DNA from: Myxococcus qinghaiensis
GTDB lineage: Bacteria; Myxococcota; Myxococcia; Myxococcales; Myxococcaceae
Assembly: GCF_024198215.1 (NCBI RefSeq)
Contig: NZ_JAKCFA010000013.1
Span: 248,001-312,000, forward strand
Direction of reading: 5' to 3'
Length of the DNA: 64,000 nucleotides
Below, piece by piece: positions 41,231-48,634 of this stretch. Each line of letters starts with the position of its first letter. Within the stretch, counting starts at the first letter, position 1. The notes under the pieces were generated by a model that saw nothing but the letters and a program-made list of their open reading frames with translations, was not told the origin of the DNA and searched no databases. Made by a program: the position numbers and the translations under genes.

Positions 41231-43261
41231 GTGAGCCAGCAGCTTCCCCCCTTGGCGGTCAGGGATGCCACAGCGGAGGTCTTGCGCCAATTGAGCGAGG
41301 GGGCAAGTACCGTGGTGCTCTCGGGCCCGGTTGGCGCGGGAAAGTCGTCGACGCTGCGCGAGCTCGCCTCGCGCAAGCTGGCCGACATCAAGGACATCAT
41401 CCTGATTGCACCGCCACGGGATGAACAGAGCCTTGACGCGGGCCCCGTTGCACTCGTCGACCTCGCGGCACAGCTTGACGACGACAAGCTCCTGAAAACG
41501 GTCAAGCGCAGCGACATCACGTGGAAGGGCAAGCTCCTCAACGTGGCCAGTCAGTTGACGTCGCGCGCGCCACGCACCCTGATTCTGTTCGACGAGCCCT
41601 TCCTTCCACCCGCACCCAGTCCGCTCTCCTCGGTCTTCTCCGACCGCGCGGCGGACTTCTCCCGAACCATCCTGGGCATCAAGGGACTCAAGAAGGTCGT
41701 CGCGACCTCAAGCTCCCTGCCCGAGGCACGAGAAGTCATGGTGGCCAGGCGCTCCACCCCGGAGGATGTCCTCGCCGCCGGAGCCTGGGGCGATGCGCTG
41801 TCATCCGCCGCGGAGCAGGTGCTGCGAGTCGGCGGTGGAGAGCTCGCGGAGCAATCTCCCCTGGAGCTTCGGCTTCGGGTGGGACTCGTGGCCACCGGAG
41901 CCAGCGCGGCCAAGGTCGTCTCCTCCCAGTATGCGCTCCACAAACTCCTCAACCAATTGCTGGGGCAGATTGGAGAGGGAGAAGCAGAGCTCAAGAAGGT
42001 CCTGGGGCGACTGGCGCTCCTTCGGACGCCTTTCGACCACGAAGCCCTCGACGACATGGGCGCGCAGCAGTTGCCTGCGCTCTGTCAGCAACTCTTGCGG
42101 CACGTCCTCCTCTTTGGAACGCCCGAGCAGCTCCTTCTTCACGAAGCCATCGCCCTGGAGGCGGCCCAATGGCAGTGGCTCACAGGTGGCGAGCGTCTGC
42201 AGGCCCATCGGAAGGCGGCTCGCTACCACGATGCGCGTTATGAGCACAGCAAGGGCAAGTATTGGGTCCGCAAGGCCGTGCGACATGAACTCGAGGTCAT
42301 CCATCACCTGACACAAGCCGGGGATGCCTCACGCCTGATGGAGCGGTCTCTCTTCTTCGTCGAGCAATATGACGCCCTGGGCAGGGTGCTCAGCCAGCAG
42401 CATCGTCATGAAGAGGCCATCCATGCCTATGAGCGAGCGCTCGCGCATGACTCCGACGACGCCTACGCCAACCACTATCTCGGCTACAACCTGGACATCC
42501 TCGCGAGGGAGCCACAGCGCGTCGAGACGCAATTCAAGAAGGCCATCCACGGCAACCGCGAGCACGTCTGGTATCACAGCCGGTTCATCAACTTCCTTGT
42601 GACGCGCGGACGGGTACGTGAGGCTCGAAGCGCCTGGGAGTCAGCTCTCGCGGTCCTGCTCTTCTCGGGCTCGTCGACGAACGAGCAGCTCTATCGACAG
42701 CTTCATGGTGAACTCGCGCGCCTGCTCCTGCACCGAGGTCAGCTCGAGTTCGCACGCGAGGTGCTCGACGACGTCCCCTTGTCGATGCGTGAAGGACTAC
42801 CCTGGTATCGAGCGCTTCAGCGACTCCACGCGGCGCTCCAGGTGGCGGCAGCGGGTGATGAGGTCTTCCCCCCCAACATCCCCCTTTCGGAGCAATGGAA
42901 TGGACCCCATCTCCTCCACAGGGCGTCAGACAAATCCCGGGTGGAGCGATGGCTCCCGGGGCGCGTCGCAGCCGCCGCAACGGATGAAGTCCATCTCCGG
43001 GTCGCGCAATTACCCCACCGGGGAAACGAATCACCCTTCGCCTGGTACGACTTGAGCCTCGAGCAATACCGGAACCTGACTCAAGACTTGAGGGACCGCG
43101 AGGAGGTTCCCTCCGCGGGAACGTTCGTGGAAATCATCAAGCTCCAGGGCGAAGCGGAGTTTCTCCGGAGCCATCCTGTCGTCCCCTTCGAGGCGCCCGA
43201 CCTTCCGTCACTGTTCCCGCCACCAGACAGGTATCTGAGACGTGGACCTTCCAGCACTTGA
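41231..43261 (+). CDS. P-loop ATPase with TPR-like repeats (defence-like)
   Basis: A 676-residue cytoplasmic protein with no family name I can assign. Residues 25-190 form a P-loop NTPase: Walker A GPVGAGKSS (32-40), Walker B LILFDEPF (117-124), and a sensor-like VVATSSS near 160. Middle residues (about 200-370) are helical. About 375-520 carries TPR-like helices (HEEAIHAYERALAHDSDDAYANHYLGYNLDIL, then a second and third pair). The last 130 residues are unassigned. The layout recalls STAND NTPases, which sense ligands with repeats. The GTG start has AGGAGG four bases upstream. It overlaps the metallo-beta-lactamase gene by 20 bp, so the two products are made together. The G/C content is visibly lower than in flanking catabolic genes. 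Confidence 0.75.
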   Translation: MSQQLPPLAVRDATAEVLRQLSEGASTVVLSGPVGAGKSSTLRELASRKLADIKDIILIAPPRDEQSLDAGPVALVDLAAQLDDDKLLKTVKRSDITWKGKLLNVASQLTSRAPRTLILFDEPFLPPAPSPLSSVFSDRAADFSRTILGIKGLKKVVATSSSLPEAREVMVARRSTPEDVLAAGAWGDALSSAAEQVLRVGGGELAEQSPLELRLRVGLVATGASAAKVVSSQYALHKLLNQLLGQIGEGEAELKKVLGRLALLRTPFDHEALDDMGAQQLPALCQQLLRHVLLFGTPEQLLLHEAIALEAAQWQWLTGGERLQAHRKAARYHDARYEHSKGKYWVRKAVRHELEVIHHLTQAGDASRLMERSLFFVEQYDALGRVLSQQHRHEEAIHAYERALAHDSDDAYANHYLGYNLDILAREPQRVETQFKKAIHGNREHVWYHSRFINFLVTRGRVREARSAWESALAVLLFSGSSTNEQLYRQLHGELARLLLHRGQLEFAREVLDDVPLSMREGLPWYRALQRLHAALQVAAAGDEVFPPNIPLSEQWNGPHLLHRASDKSRVERWLPGRVAAAATDEVHLRVAQLPHRGNESPFAWYDLSLEQYRNLTQDLRDREEVPSAGTFVEIIKLQGEAEFLRSHPVVPFEAPDLPSLFPPPDRYLRRGPSST

Positions 43262-44294
43262 GGACGCTTCCCTTCAGCTCTTTGTCTTTGGTCCAGGCGT
43301 GGGTGAGCTGGTGGTGGTGCGAGCGCCCCCAGGAAGATGGCTGGTGGTGGATGGCTGCTCCGTGGGAGGGCGCCACTATGGCCAGCAGTTGCTGGACCAC
43401 TATGGCGTGACCCCGGACTTCGTCATCCTGACGCACCCGCACCTCGACCACGCAAAGGGCGTCGCCGAGGTCATTGACGCCGCGACGACCGACCCAGACC
43501 CGAAAACCTGGCCGCGAATCGGTCTCGTATGGCCTCGCGACGAAACAACCCCCTCCGACCTCTCGCACCTGACTCACTATTACGACAGCGGCGTCGCGGA
43601 GCAGGCCGTCAGCGCCATCTTCGACCGTTGGGAGCGAGTTCCCTCCTGTCGCTTGAAGCTCGACCAGGGTGACGTCCTCCCTTTCGGCGAGGCCAGGCTC
43701 AAGGTGTTGTCGCCCGCGCCCGCAACACGCACCGAGGCAGTCCGGCGATGGACCGCGAAGCAGGACTTCGATTCGAATCGCCTCTCCACCGTGCTGCAGG
43801 TGGAATGGGCGGGGCTTCGCATCCTCCTGGGTTCGGACCTGGTGGAGATTCCGGGTGCCGGATGGACAGACGTCCTCGCGTTCGACGCCGAGGCGCCTCG
43901 ACATGCCGCGTTCAAGGTGGCTCATCACGGCTCGACGAAGGCACAGCACCCCGCGGTGTTGACACGCATGGGGCCAGACGATGAACCCACCTGGGTAGCC
44001 ACGCCCTACGCGACCAAGCGCCTCCCAGGGTTTCAACCCGGGGAAGGCGGGGCCGTCCTCTTGGGACACGTGCCGAAAATCCACCTCACCGGAGTCCCTC
44101 GGGCCTTCCAGAATCAAGGAGTGACGCCCTCCAGCTATCGACTCTCCGACCTCCAGGGGCCCGCTCAAGGGCTCAAGCGCGATCCCCCAGTCACCGGCTT
44201 TCCTGACTGCCTCGTCGCCCTGAGCTGGAAGGCCGGAGGCGGACCTCCAACGGTTCATCATGGAAAGGGAAGCCTCACCGTCGAACGAGGCTGA
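43242..44294 (+). CDS. ComEC/Rec2-type metallo-beta-lactamase hydrolase
   Basis: A 350-residue soluble MBL-fold protein. Asp37 (LVVDGCS), HPHLDH (His65, His67, Asp69, His70), Asn179 with Ser182 (DSNRLSTVLQ), Asp199 (LLGSD) and the AHHGS segment (His228, His229) are the ComEC-type metal and active-site residues. Stand-alone members cleave phosphodiesters, including nucleic acids or nucleotides, so a nuclease effector is plausible. There is no signal peptide. The GTG start at 43242 lies inside the end of the ATPase gene (20-bp overlap), a sign of strict coupling. Known AVAST type 1 defence loci also pair an MBL protein with a STAND NTPase; this pair is simpler and may be a distinct type (inference). 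Confidence 0.82.
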   Translation: MDLPALEDASLQLFVFGPGVGELVVVRAPPGRWLVVDGCSVGGRHYGQQLLDHYGVTPDFVILTHPHLDHAKGVAEVIDAATTDPDPKTWPRIGLVWPRDETTPSDLSHLTHYYDSGVAEQAVSAIFDRWERVPSCRLKLDQGDVLPFGEARLKVLSPAPATRTEAVRRWTAKQDFDSNRLSTVLQVEWAGLRILLGSDLVEIPGAGWTDVLAFDAEAPRHAAFKVAHHGSTKAQHPAVLTRMGPDDEPTWVATPYATKRLPGFQPGEGGAVLLGHVPKIHLTGVPRAFQNQGVTPSSYRLSDLQGPAQGLKRDPPVTGFPDCLVALSWKAGGGPPTVHHGKGSLTVERG

Positions 44295-44379
44295 CTTCAT
44301 GCCCGGGCCTCACGCCTCCCTGCCCTCCCCTCGGCGCGTCTCTTCTCCTTCTCCTGGCGTTCATGCCAGAACCCCGCGC

Positions 44380-45864
44380 ATGAACTTCCACGTTGTCTTC
44401 ATGAGCCTGGTCCTGGCGCTCTCCACCGGCTGCGCTGGCTCGCGCGCGATGTGTCCGCGTGAAGGCGGGCGGCCCTGGACCGAAGTCCAGAGCGAGCACT
44501 TCCGCATCCAGACGAACCTGACGCCCCAGGCTGCCACCGAGACGGCGCTCGAGCTGGAGAAGCTCCGCCGCGCCCTGCTGCTGGCGTGGGGGACGGACTT
44601 CAATCCCCCCGGCTCCGTGGACGTCATCCTCCTGCGCAACGCCGATGAGCTGAAGGAGTTCATCCAGGGCAACTACGTGGGCTTCGTGGCACCGACGCAG
44701 CAGGGCACGCTGCTCGTCATGTCGGGCGAGGGCTATGTGCTGGACGACGGGCCCGAGCAGGAGCTGCAGACCCATGAACTGGCGCACGAGCTGAGCCGAC
44801 ACGTGCTGCTGCGCCAGTCCCGGTGGCTGGCGGAGGGGCTCGCCCAGTATCTGCAGACCACCCACGTCAAGGTCAGCACCCAGGAGGCCGTGCTCGGCCG
44901 GGCGAACAAGAACAGCCTGGACTATGTGCGCCAGCACGGCTGGCTGGATGTCGACGAGCTCTGGGCCTGGGACCAGAAGGAGTCGATGAGCGCCGCGGAG
45001 ACCCAGCAGCACTACGCCTCCGCCTGGGTCTGGGTGCACTACCTCATCAACATGCACCCCGACCGCTTCGACGAGCTGCAGACCCGGCTGGCCCGCGCCG
45101 AGGACCCGCGCGGCGCCTGGGACCTCGCCTTCAAGGATTCGGGAGACCTGCGAGGGGACCTGCGCACGTTTGTCTGGAGCGGGCGCTCCGCCATCCTCAC
45201 CTTGCCCCTGCCCCCCGTGCCCCGGGACGTCACCGTGCGCGAGCTGGACTCCGCGGATGTCCACGCCCTGCGCGGGCGCATGCACCTGCATGGCATTGGC
45301 GCACGGCCCCAGGAAGAGCGGCTCCAGAAGGCGCGCGCCGAGGTGGAGCAGGGCCAGAAGGAGGACCCCGTCAGCGTGAGCGTCGCCGTGCTCGCCGCGC
45401 AGCTCCAGCCAACCCCCCAGGAGCACCTCGCTCGCGCCCGCACCCTGGTGCAGGCACACCCCGACGATGGTCGCGCCTGGGATTTGCTGGCGGAGCACCT
45501 AGACCCGAACAGCGAACGCCAGACGCTCGAGCAGGCCCGACAGCGTGCCGCCGAGCTGCTGCCCAAGGACTCACGCATCCTCGCCAGCCTCGCCGCGCAC
45601 TACCAGCAGACCCAGCAGCCCGAGAAGGGACTCCCCGTGGCCCGTCGCGCGGTGGAGCTCGCACCGGGAGACCCCTACGCGCTGACGCTCCAGGCGGCGA
45701 TGTCCTTCCAGCTGAACCGCTGCAAGGAGGCGCTCGGGCTCCAGCGCCGCGCGCTGGACATGCTGCACGAGTCCACCCCGGACTCCTACCGCAAGCAACT
45801 GCGCGACAGGCTCCAGCTCTTCGAAGCGAAGTGCGGGGCCAACACCCACAGCGCCTCGCCCTGA
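44380..45864 (+). CDS. gluzincin-like lipoprotein with TPR-like C-terminus
   Basis: A 494-residue exported lipoprotein: signal VVFMSLVLALSTGC with lipobox Cys. Residues about 30-260 form a metallopeptidase-like domain with HELAH (132-136) and a downstream glutamate Glu152 (RWLAEGLAQYL), the HExxH...E pattern of gluzincins. Residues about 300-480 are alpha-helical TPR-like (AQLQPTPQEHLARARTLVQAHPDDGRAWDLLAEHL, then ILASLAAHYQQTQQPEKGLPVARRAVELAPGDPYAL). The substrate is unknown. The ATG 44380 start gives a proper signal peptide; the longer frame overlapping the MBL gene is rejected. A hairpin terminator follows at 45877-45905. It seems unrelated to the preceding ATPase-MBL pair. Confidence 0.82.
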   Translation: MNFHVVFMSLVLALSTGCAGSRAMCPREGGRPWTEVQSEHFRIQTNLTPQAATETALELEKLRRALLLAWGTDFNPPGSVDVILLRNADELKEFIQGNYVGFVAPTQQGTLLVMSGEGYVLDDGPEQELQTHELAHELSRHVLLRQSRWLAEGLAQYLQTTHVKVSTQEAVLGRANKNSLDYVRQHGWLDVDELWAWDQKESMSAAETQQHYASAWVWVHYLINMHPDRFDELQTRLARAEDPRGAWDLAFKDSGDLRGDLRTFVWSGRSAILTLPLPPVPRDVTVRELDSADVHALRGRMHLHGIGARPQEERLQKARAEVEQGQKEDPVSVSVAVLAAQLQPTPQEHLARARTLVQAHPDDGRAWDLLAEHLDPNSERQTLEQARQRAAELLPKDSRILASLAAHYQQTQQPEKGLPVARRAVELAPGDPYALTLQAAMSFQLNRCKEALGLQRRALDMLHESTPDSYRKQLRDRLQLFEAKCGANTHSASP

Positions 45865-45876
45865 GCATGACAAGCG

Positions 45877-45905
45877 CGGCCGCGTCAGCCCGTCTGACAC
45901 GGCCG
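45877..45905 (+). terminator. rho-independent terminator
   Basis: CGGCCGCGTCAG pairs with CTGACACGGCCG (one mismatch) around the loop CCCGT, followed by TCCTTCGTATTTC. It ends the gluzincin-TPR gene about a dozen bases after its stop. Confidence 0.7.
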
Positions 45906-46012
45906 TCCTTCGTATTTCACTTCCACCGCGCGGTGGCGCCTCGCATCCAGAAGTAGCGCCTCGGACAGCGAGGAGCGAAGCGGGCAAGCCGCGCCCGACC
46001 TAGAGTAGGGCC

Positions 46013-46219
46013 ATGGATATGCGGGACCTGCTCCGGCAGTCTTTTCCCAGCCATGGGCCTCACTGGGACGCCGCCATCGAGGCGGGCGTGGACGTGTCCC
46101 TTCTGCTACAAAATCTCGAGCTCACTCCGACGGAGCGCATCGAGCAGTTACAGCGAATGACGGAGCTGTACGAAGCACTCCGCCCCAAGGATGTGAGCAG
46201 CGATGCAGCGGACTCCTGA
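46013..46219 (+). CDS. small antitoxin-like protein paired with nucleotidyltransferase remnant
   Basis: A 68-residue product (MDMRDLLRQSFPSHG ... RIEQLQRMTELYEALRP) of a type common in delta-proteobacteria and cyanobacteria. There it sits directly upstream of, and overlapping, a small nucleotidyltransferase gene; this context is family knowledge rather than something fully visible here. It is helical with no DNA-binding motif. Its stop overlaps the ATG of the following reading frame (46203), which begins like such a nucleotidyltransferase but stops after 28 codons. So the first gene of the pair appears intact while the second is broken. An antitoxin or partner-protein role is likely. Confidence 0.6.
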   Translation: MDMRDLLRQSFPSHGPHWDAAIEAGVDVSLLLQNLELTPTERIEQLQRMTELYEALRPKDVSSDAADS

Positions 46220-46289
46220 GATTCTGAGGCTGTTGCTCGATGCACAGGTTCAGTTCGTCATCATCCGCGCTGACTCCACCACTTCGTGA
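46203..46289 (+). pseudogene. truncated nucleotidyltransferase (5' remnant)
   Basis: From ATG 46203 the frame reads MQRTPEILRLLLDAQVQFVI and then leaves the family pattern (IRADSTTS, stop). Nucleotidyltransferases of this type begin RLLLDAGVxFVIIGGVAA; the reading breaks at the point where the GG motif of the active site should follow, so catalysis is lost. The rest of the gene is absent; a degenerate minus-strand gene begins 16 bases further on. Confidence 0.6.
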
Positions 46290-46305
46290 GACTCGCTCAG
46301 GTCAT

Positions 46306-46719
46306 TCAGGGGGTCTGACAGGGACGTCGCAGGCGCTTCACGGTGAGCTTTGAATCCACCCAGCTCACCTCCCCGGTCACCTCGCACCGCCAGCCCTCGG
46401 ACGAGCGCATCCGCCTGAAAATCTGCCCGGTGATGGGGATGTATTCGTGGAACCCATCACACGAGGGCATCCTGGCATTCCTCGCGATGGTGAGCGTGAT
46501 GGAGAGCAACGCACGCGCACGGCCTGGCTCGCTCTCGATGCCGTGGCGCTCCCCCTCCAACACCATGAAGTTGAGCTCGTCCTCCGACAGCTCACTTCCA
46601 TGGACACCGCTGTACAGGACCGTCGTGCTCCTGGATGACCCTGGCGGATAGCGCGGGTCATCCAGCCTCCACGGCAACAGGCAGCTCGTGCCCTGCCGTG
46701 ACGAGCCCCCACCTTCCAC
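46306..46719 (-). pseudogene. 5'-truncated, degenerate JAB-like paralogue
   Basis: The 137-codon frame (SCLLPWRLDDPRYPPGSS ... SCDGFHEYIPITGQIF) aligns over its whole length with the C-terminal half of the lipoprotein at 48631-49395. It lacks the signal peptide and first 115 or so residues of that protein. The metal-site string HNHPYGSSLTEND of the intact copy reads YSGVHGSELSEDE here, so both metal His are lost. No convincing ribosome site precedes the GTG at 46719. It could still be expressed as a small protein, but a decayed gene duplicate is the simpler reading. Confidence 0.5.
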
Positions 46720-46826
46720 CCACCCACATGTGTCGCCTCCTGCCGGCCAGGCCCACAGCCAGCGTGGGCACCTTCGACACCCGTGCCCTCGAGGCCGTTC
46801 CCATCCACGTCACTCGAACTTGACCA

Positions 46827-46854
46827 CTCGTCCAACAATCGTTATTTGAACGAG
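46827..46854 (+). promoter_or_regulatory. imperfect dyad upstream of TetR-DoxX operon
   Basis: CTCGTCCAA (46827-46835) pairs with TTGAACGAG (46846-46854) at 8 of 9 positions. It overlaps a promoter-like TTGACC (46820-46825) and a TATT-containing -10 region, 44 bp before the TetR start. It is a likely autoregulatory site. Confidence 0.4.
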
Positions 46855-46897
46855 CGTCCAAGAACGCGCGGCCCCTCGGGGCTCGCGAGGAGTGCGC

Positions 46898-47503
46898 ATG
46901 GGGCGACCCAAGACTTTCGATGAGGACGCGGTGCTGGACCGCGCCATCGAGCAATTCTGGACGACCGGCTACCACGCCGTGTCGGTCCGGGATTTGGAGA
47001 CGGGGACGGGCGTCCTGAAGGGCAGCCTCTACGCCGCCTTCGGTGACAAGCGCGCGCTGTTCCTCGCCTCGCTGCGCCGCTACGCGGACCAGAGCGCCGT
47101 GCAGATTCGAGAGCTGCTGTCCCATGGCGCCAATCCCCGCGCCGGCCTGGAGCACTACCTGCGCGTGCGCGGCAAGGGCTGCACGGGGCCGGGAAGGACG
47201 CGTGGCTGCCTGCTCGCCAACACCGCGGCGGAGGTCGCGCCGCATGACCCCGAGGTGCGTGCCGTGGTCGGACAATCCTTCGCGAAGCTCGCCGCCGCCC
47301 TGGAGCCCGCAATCGTAGAGGCCCAGGAGCAGGGACTTCTCAGCCGACGACATGACGCGCATGAGCTGGCCGCGCACCTCGTCGTGCTCGTGCAGGGAAT
47401 GAGCGTGGTGGGCAAGACAGAGCCTGACTCCGCGCTCGTCCGCTCCTCCCTGCGCTTCGCCCTCTCGCTGCTGGAAAACGACGCTCCGGAGAAATCCCGA
47501 TGA
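46898..47503 (+). CDS. TetR/AcrR family repressor (DoxX operon)
   Basis: A 201-residue repressor. The helix-turn-helix domain starts GRPKTFDEDAVLDRAIEQFWTTGYHAVSVRDLETGTGVLKGSLYAAFGDKRALFLASL, matching TetR members of the AcuR/YxaF type. The C-terminal domain has a Cys (KGCTGPGRTRGCLLANTAAE) pair in the position where the AcuR/NemR group binds electrophiles; two Cys here might be redox- or thiol-responsive (inference). ATG 46898 has AGGAG five to six bases upstream. Its stop overlaps the ATG of the DoxX gene (ATGA), so they form an operon, and a dyad in front suggests autoregulation. Confidence 0.82.
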   Translation: MGRPKTFDEDAVLDRAIEQFWTTGYHAVSVRDLETGTGVLKGSLYAAFGDKRALFLASLRRYADQSAVQIRELLSHGANPRAGLEHYLRVRGKGCTGPGRTRGCLLANTAAEVAPHDPEVRAVVGQSFAKLAAALEPAIVEAQEQGLLSRRHDAHELAAHLVVLVQGMSVVGKTEPDSALVRSSLRFALSLLENDAPEKSR

Positions 47504-48042
47504 CGCTTCAACTATCCCACTTCCTCGTCGACCCTCGTCCCGCCAACCGCTCGCTGTCCACGGGCCTGCTCGTGCTGCGGGTCCTCACCGGCGGGCTCAT
47601 GGCCCTCCACGGCGCGGGGAAGATGGTGACGCCCTTCACGTGGATGGGAGAAGGCGCGCCCGTGCCTGGCGTGCTCCAGTTCCTCGGCGCCGCCGCCGAG
47701 TTCTTCGGCGGGCTGGCGTGGATGGTGGGCGTCGCGACACCGCTGGCAACGCTGGGCGTCGCCGTGACGATGCTCGTGGGAATCGTCATCGCGCACATTC
47801 CATTCGGTGACCCGTTCATCCGGCTCAGCGTCATGGGCGTCACCACCGGCCCCGGTGAGCCGTTCGGTGGGCTGCCCACCTGGCTCGTCCGCGCGGGAGG
47901 GCGCAGCGCGGGTGGCTCCGGCTCCTCGGAGCTGGCGACGCTGTACATCGCCGTGTCCGTGCTGCTGCTCACCGCGGGGCCCGGGCGCTTCTCGCTCGAT
48001 GCGCTGCTGTCGCGCAGGCTCTCGGCTCGCGCCGCCGCGTGA
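47500..48042 (+). CDS. DoxX family membrane protein
   Basis: A 180-residue inner-membrane protein with four predicted helices (STGLLVLRVLTGGLMALHGAGKM, VLQFLGAAAEFFGGLAWMVGV, LATLGVAVTMLVGIVIAHIPFG, ELATLYIAVSVLLLTAGPG). RVLTGGLMALHGAGKM and FLGAAAEFFGGLAWMVG are DoxX hallmarks. Members take part in thiol/quinone redox or oxidative stress membrane complexes; the exact function is unknown here. It shares four bases with the TetR gene before it, so its expression should follow that repressor. Confidence 0.82.
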   Translation: MTLQLSHFLVDPRPANRSLSTGLLVLRVLTGGLMALHGAGKMVTPFTWMGEGAPVPGVLQFLGAAAEFFGGLAWMVGVATPLATLGVAVTMLVGIVIAHIPFGDPFIRLSVMGVTTGPGEPFGGLPTWLVRAGGRSAGGSGSSELATLYIAVSVLLLTAGPGRFSLDALLSRRLSARAAA

Positions 48043-48046
48043 GCCT

Positions 48047-48634
48047 TCAGCGGGGCGCCGCTCCCGCATCCGTACCGCCATCCGTCCACCAGGAGGGAAC
48101 AGGCTGGAGCGGCTTGCCCCACGTCGTGTCTCCCACGGGGATGCCGGCGTCAGCAGACGTGCCCGCATCGGACTCCGTGCCCGCATCGGGCGTGGACCCG
48201 CCCGGCACCAACGTCTCCGGCTCTCCGTCGAAGCGCCGCCGGAGAATGCGCCCATCCATCCCGACGGCGTACGCCGCGCCACCATCCAACATGCGGGGCT
48301 CCGCTCCGCACGCGGTGGGGTTCGCGGAGATGCTCACGAAGAACACATCCCCCTGTCGGAGCACGCGATACAGGTACGACTCCTGCCGGTTCCAGCACGA
48401 GCGCTCGCGCGACTCCAACGGCAGGAGGTCATTGGCGGCAATCGAGAGCGCGCCGAGCATCGCGCCATCCAGGACATAGGGTTGTCCCTCCGCGGCCAGG
48501 GAGATGGCGTCCTGGCCTGGCGTGTCCGGGAACTGGATGGACGGGTCCCCTGGAGGATTCGCGGTGCGAGCCCCCGCGTGCCGGACACAGCTCGACACGA
48601 GCAGCAGCAGCAGGGGAAGGAGCAGATGTTTCAT
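48047..48634 (-). CDS. lipoprotein with Pro/Asp/Ala/Gly-rich tail
   Basis: A 195-residue lipoprotein, family not recognised. The signal MKHLLLPLLLLLVSSC ends in a lipobox. The mature part has a beta-rich domain (about residues 45-130) with Cys at residues about 80 and 109 (RSCWNRQESYLYRV ... NPTACGAEPRM) that could pair. The C-terminal 60 residues are low-complexity (STPDAGTESDAGTSADAG). The ATG overlaps the stop of the JAB-like lipoprotein gene by four bases (TCAT on the plus strand), so both are co-translated and probably act together at the envelope. Confidence 0.65.
   Translation of the reverse strand: MKHLLLPLLLLLVSSCVRHAGARTANPPGDPSIQFPDTPGQDAISLAAEGQPYVLDGAMLGALSIAANDLLPLESRERSCWNRQESYLYRVLRQGDVFFVSISANPTACGAEPRMLDGGAAYAVGMDGRILRRRFDGEPETLVPGGSTPDAGTESDAGTSADAGIPVGDTTWGKPLQPVPSWWTDGGTDAGAAPR

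Noticed and set aside
43262..44379. Gluzincin-TPR gene starting at 44260 inside the MBL gene end
   Set aside because: The longer frame would begin with a Pro/Ser/Arg-rich extension; ATG 44380 gives a proper lipoprotein signal peptide, so the gene is not overlapping the MBL gene.
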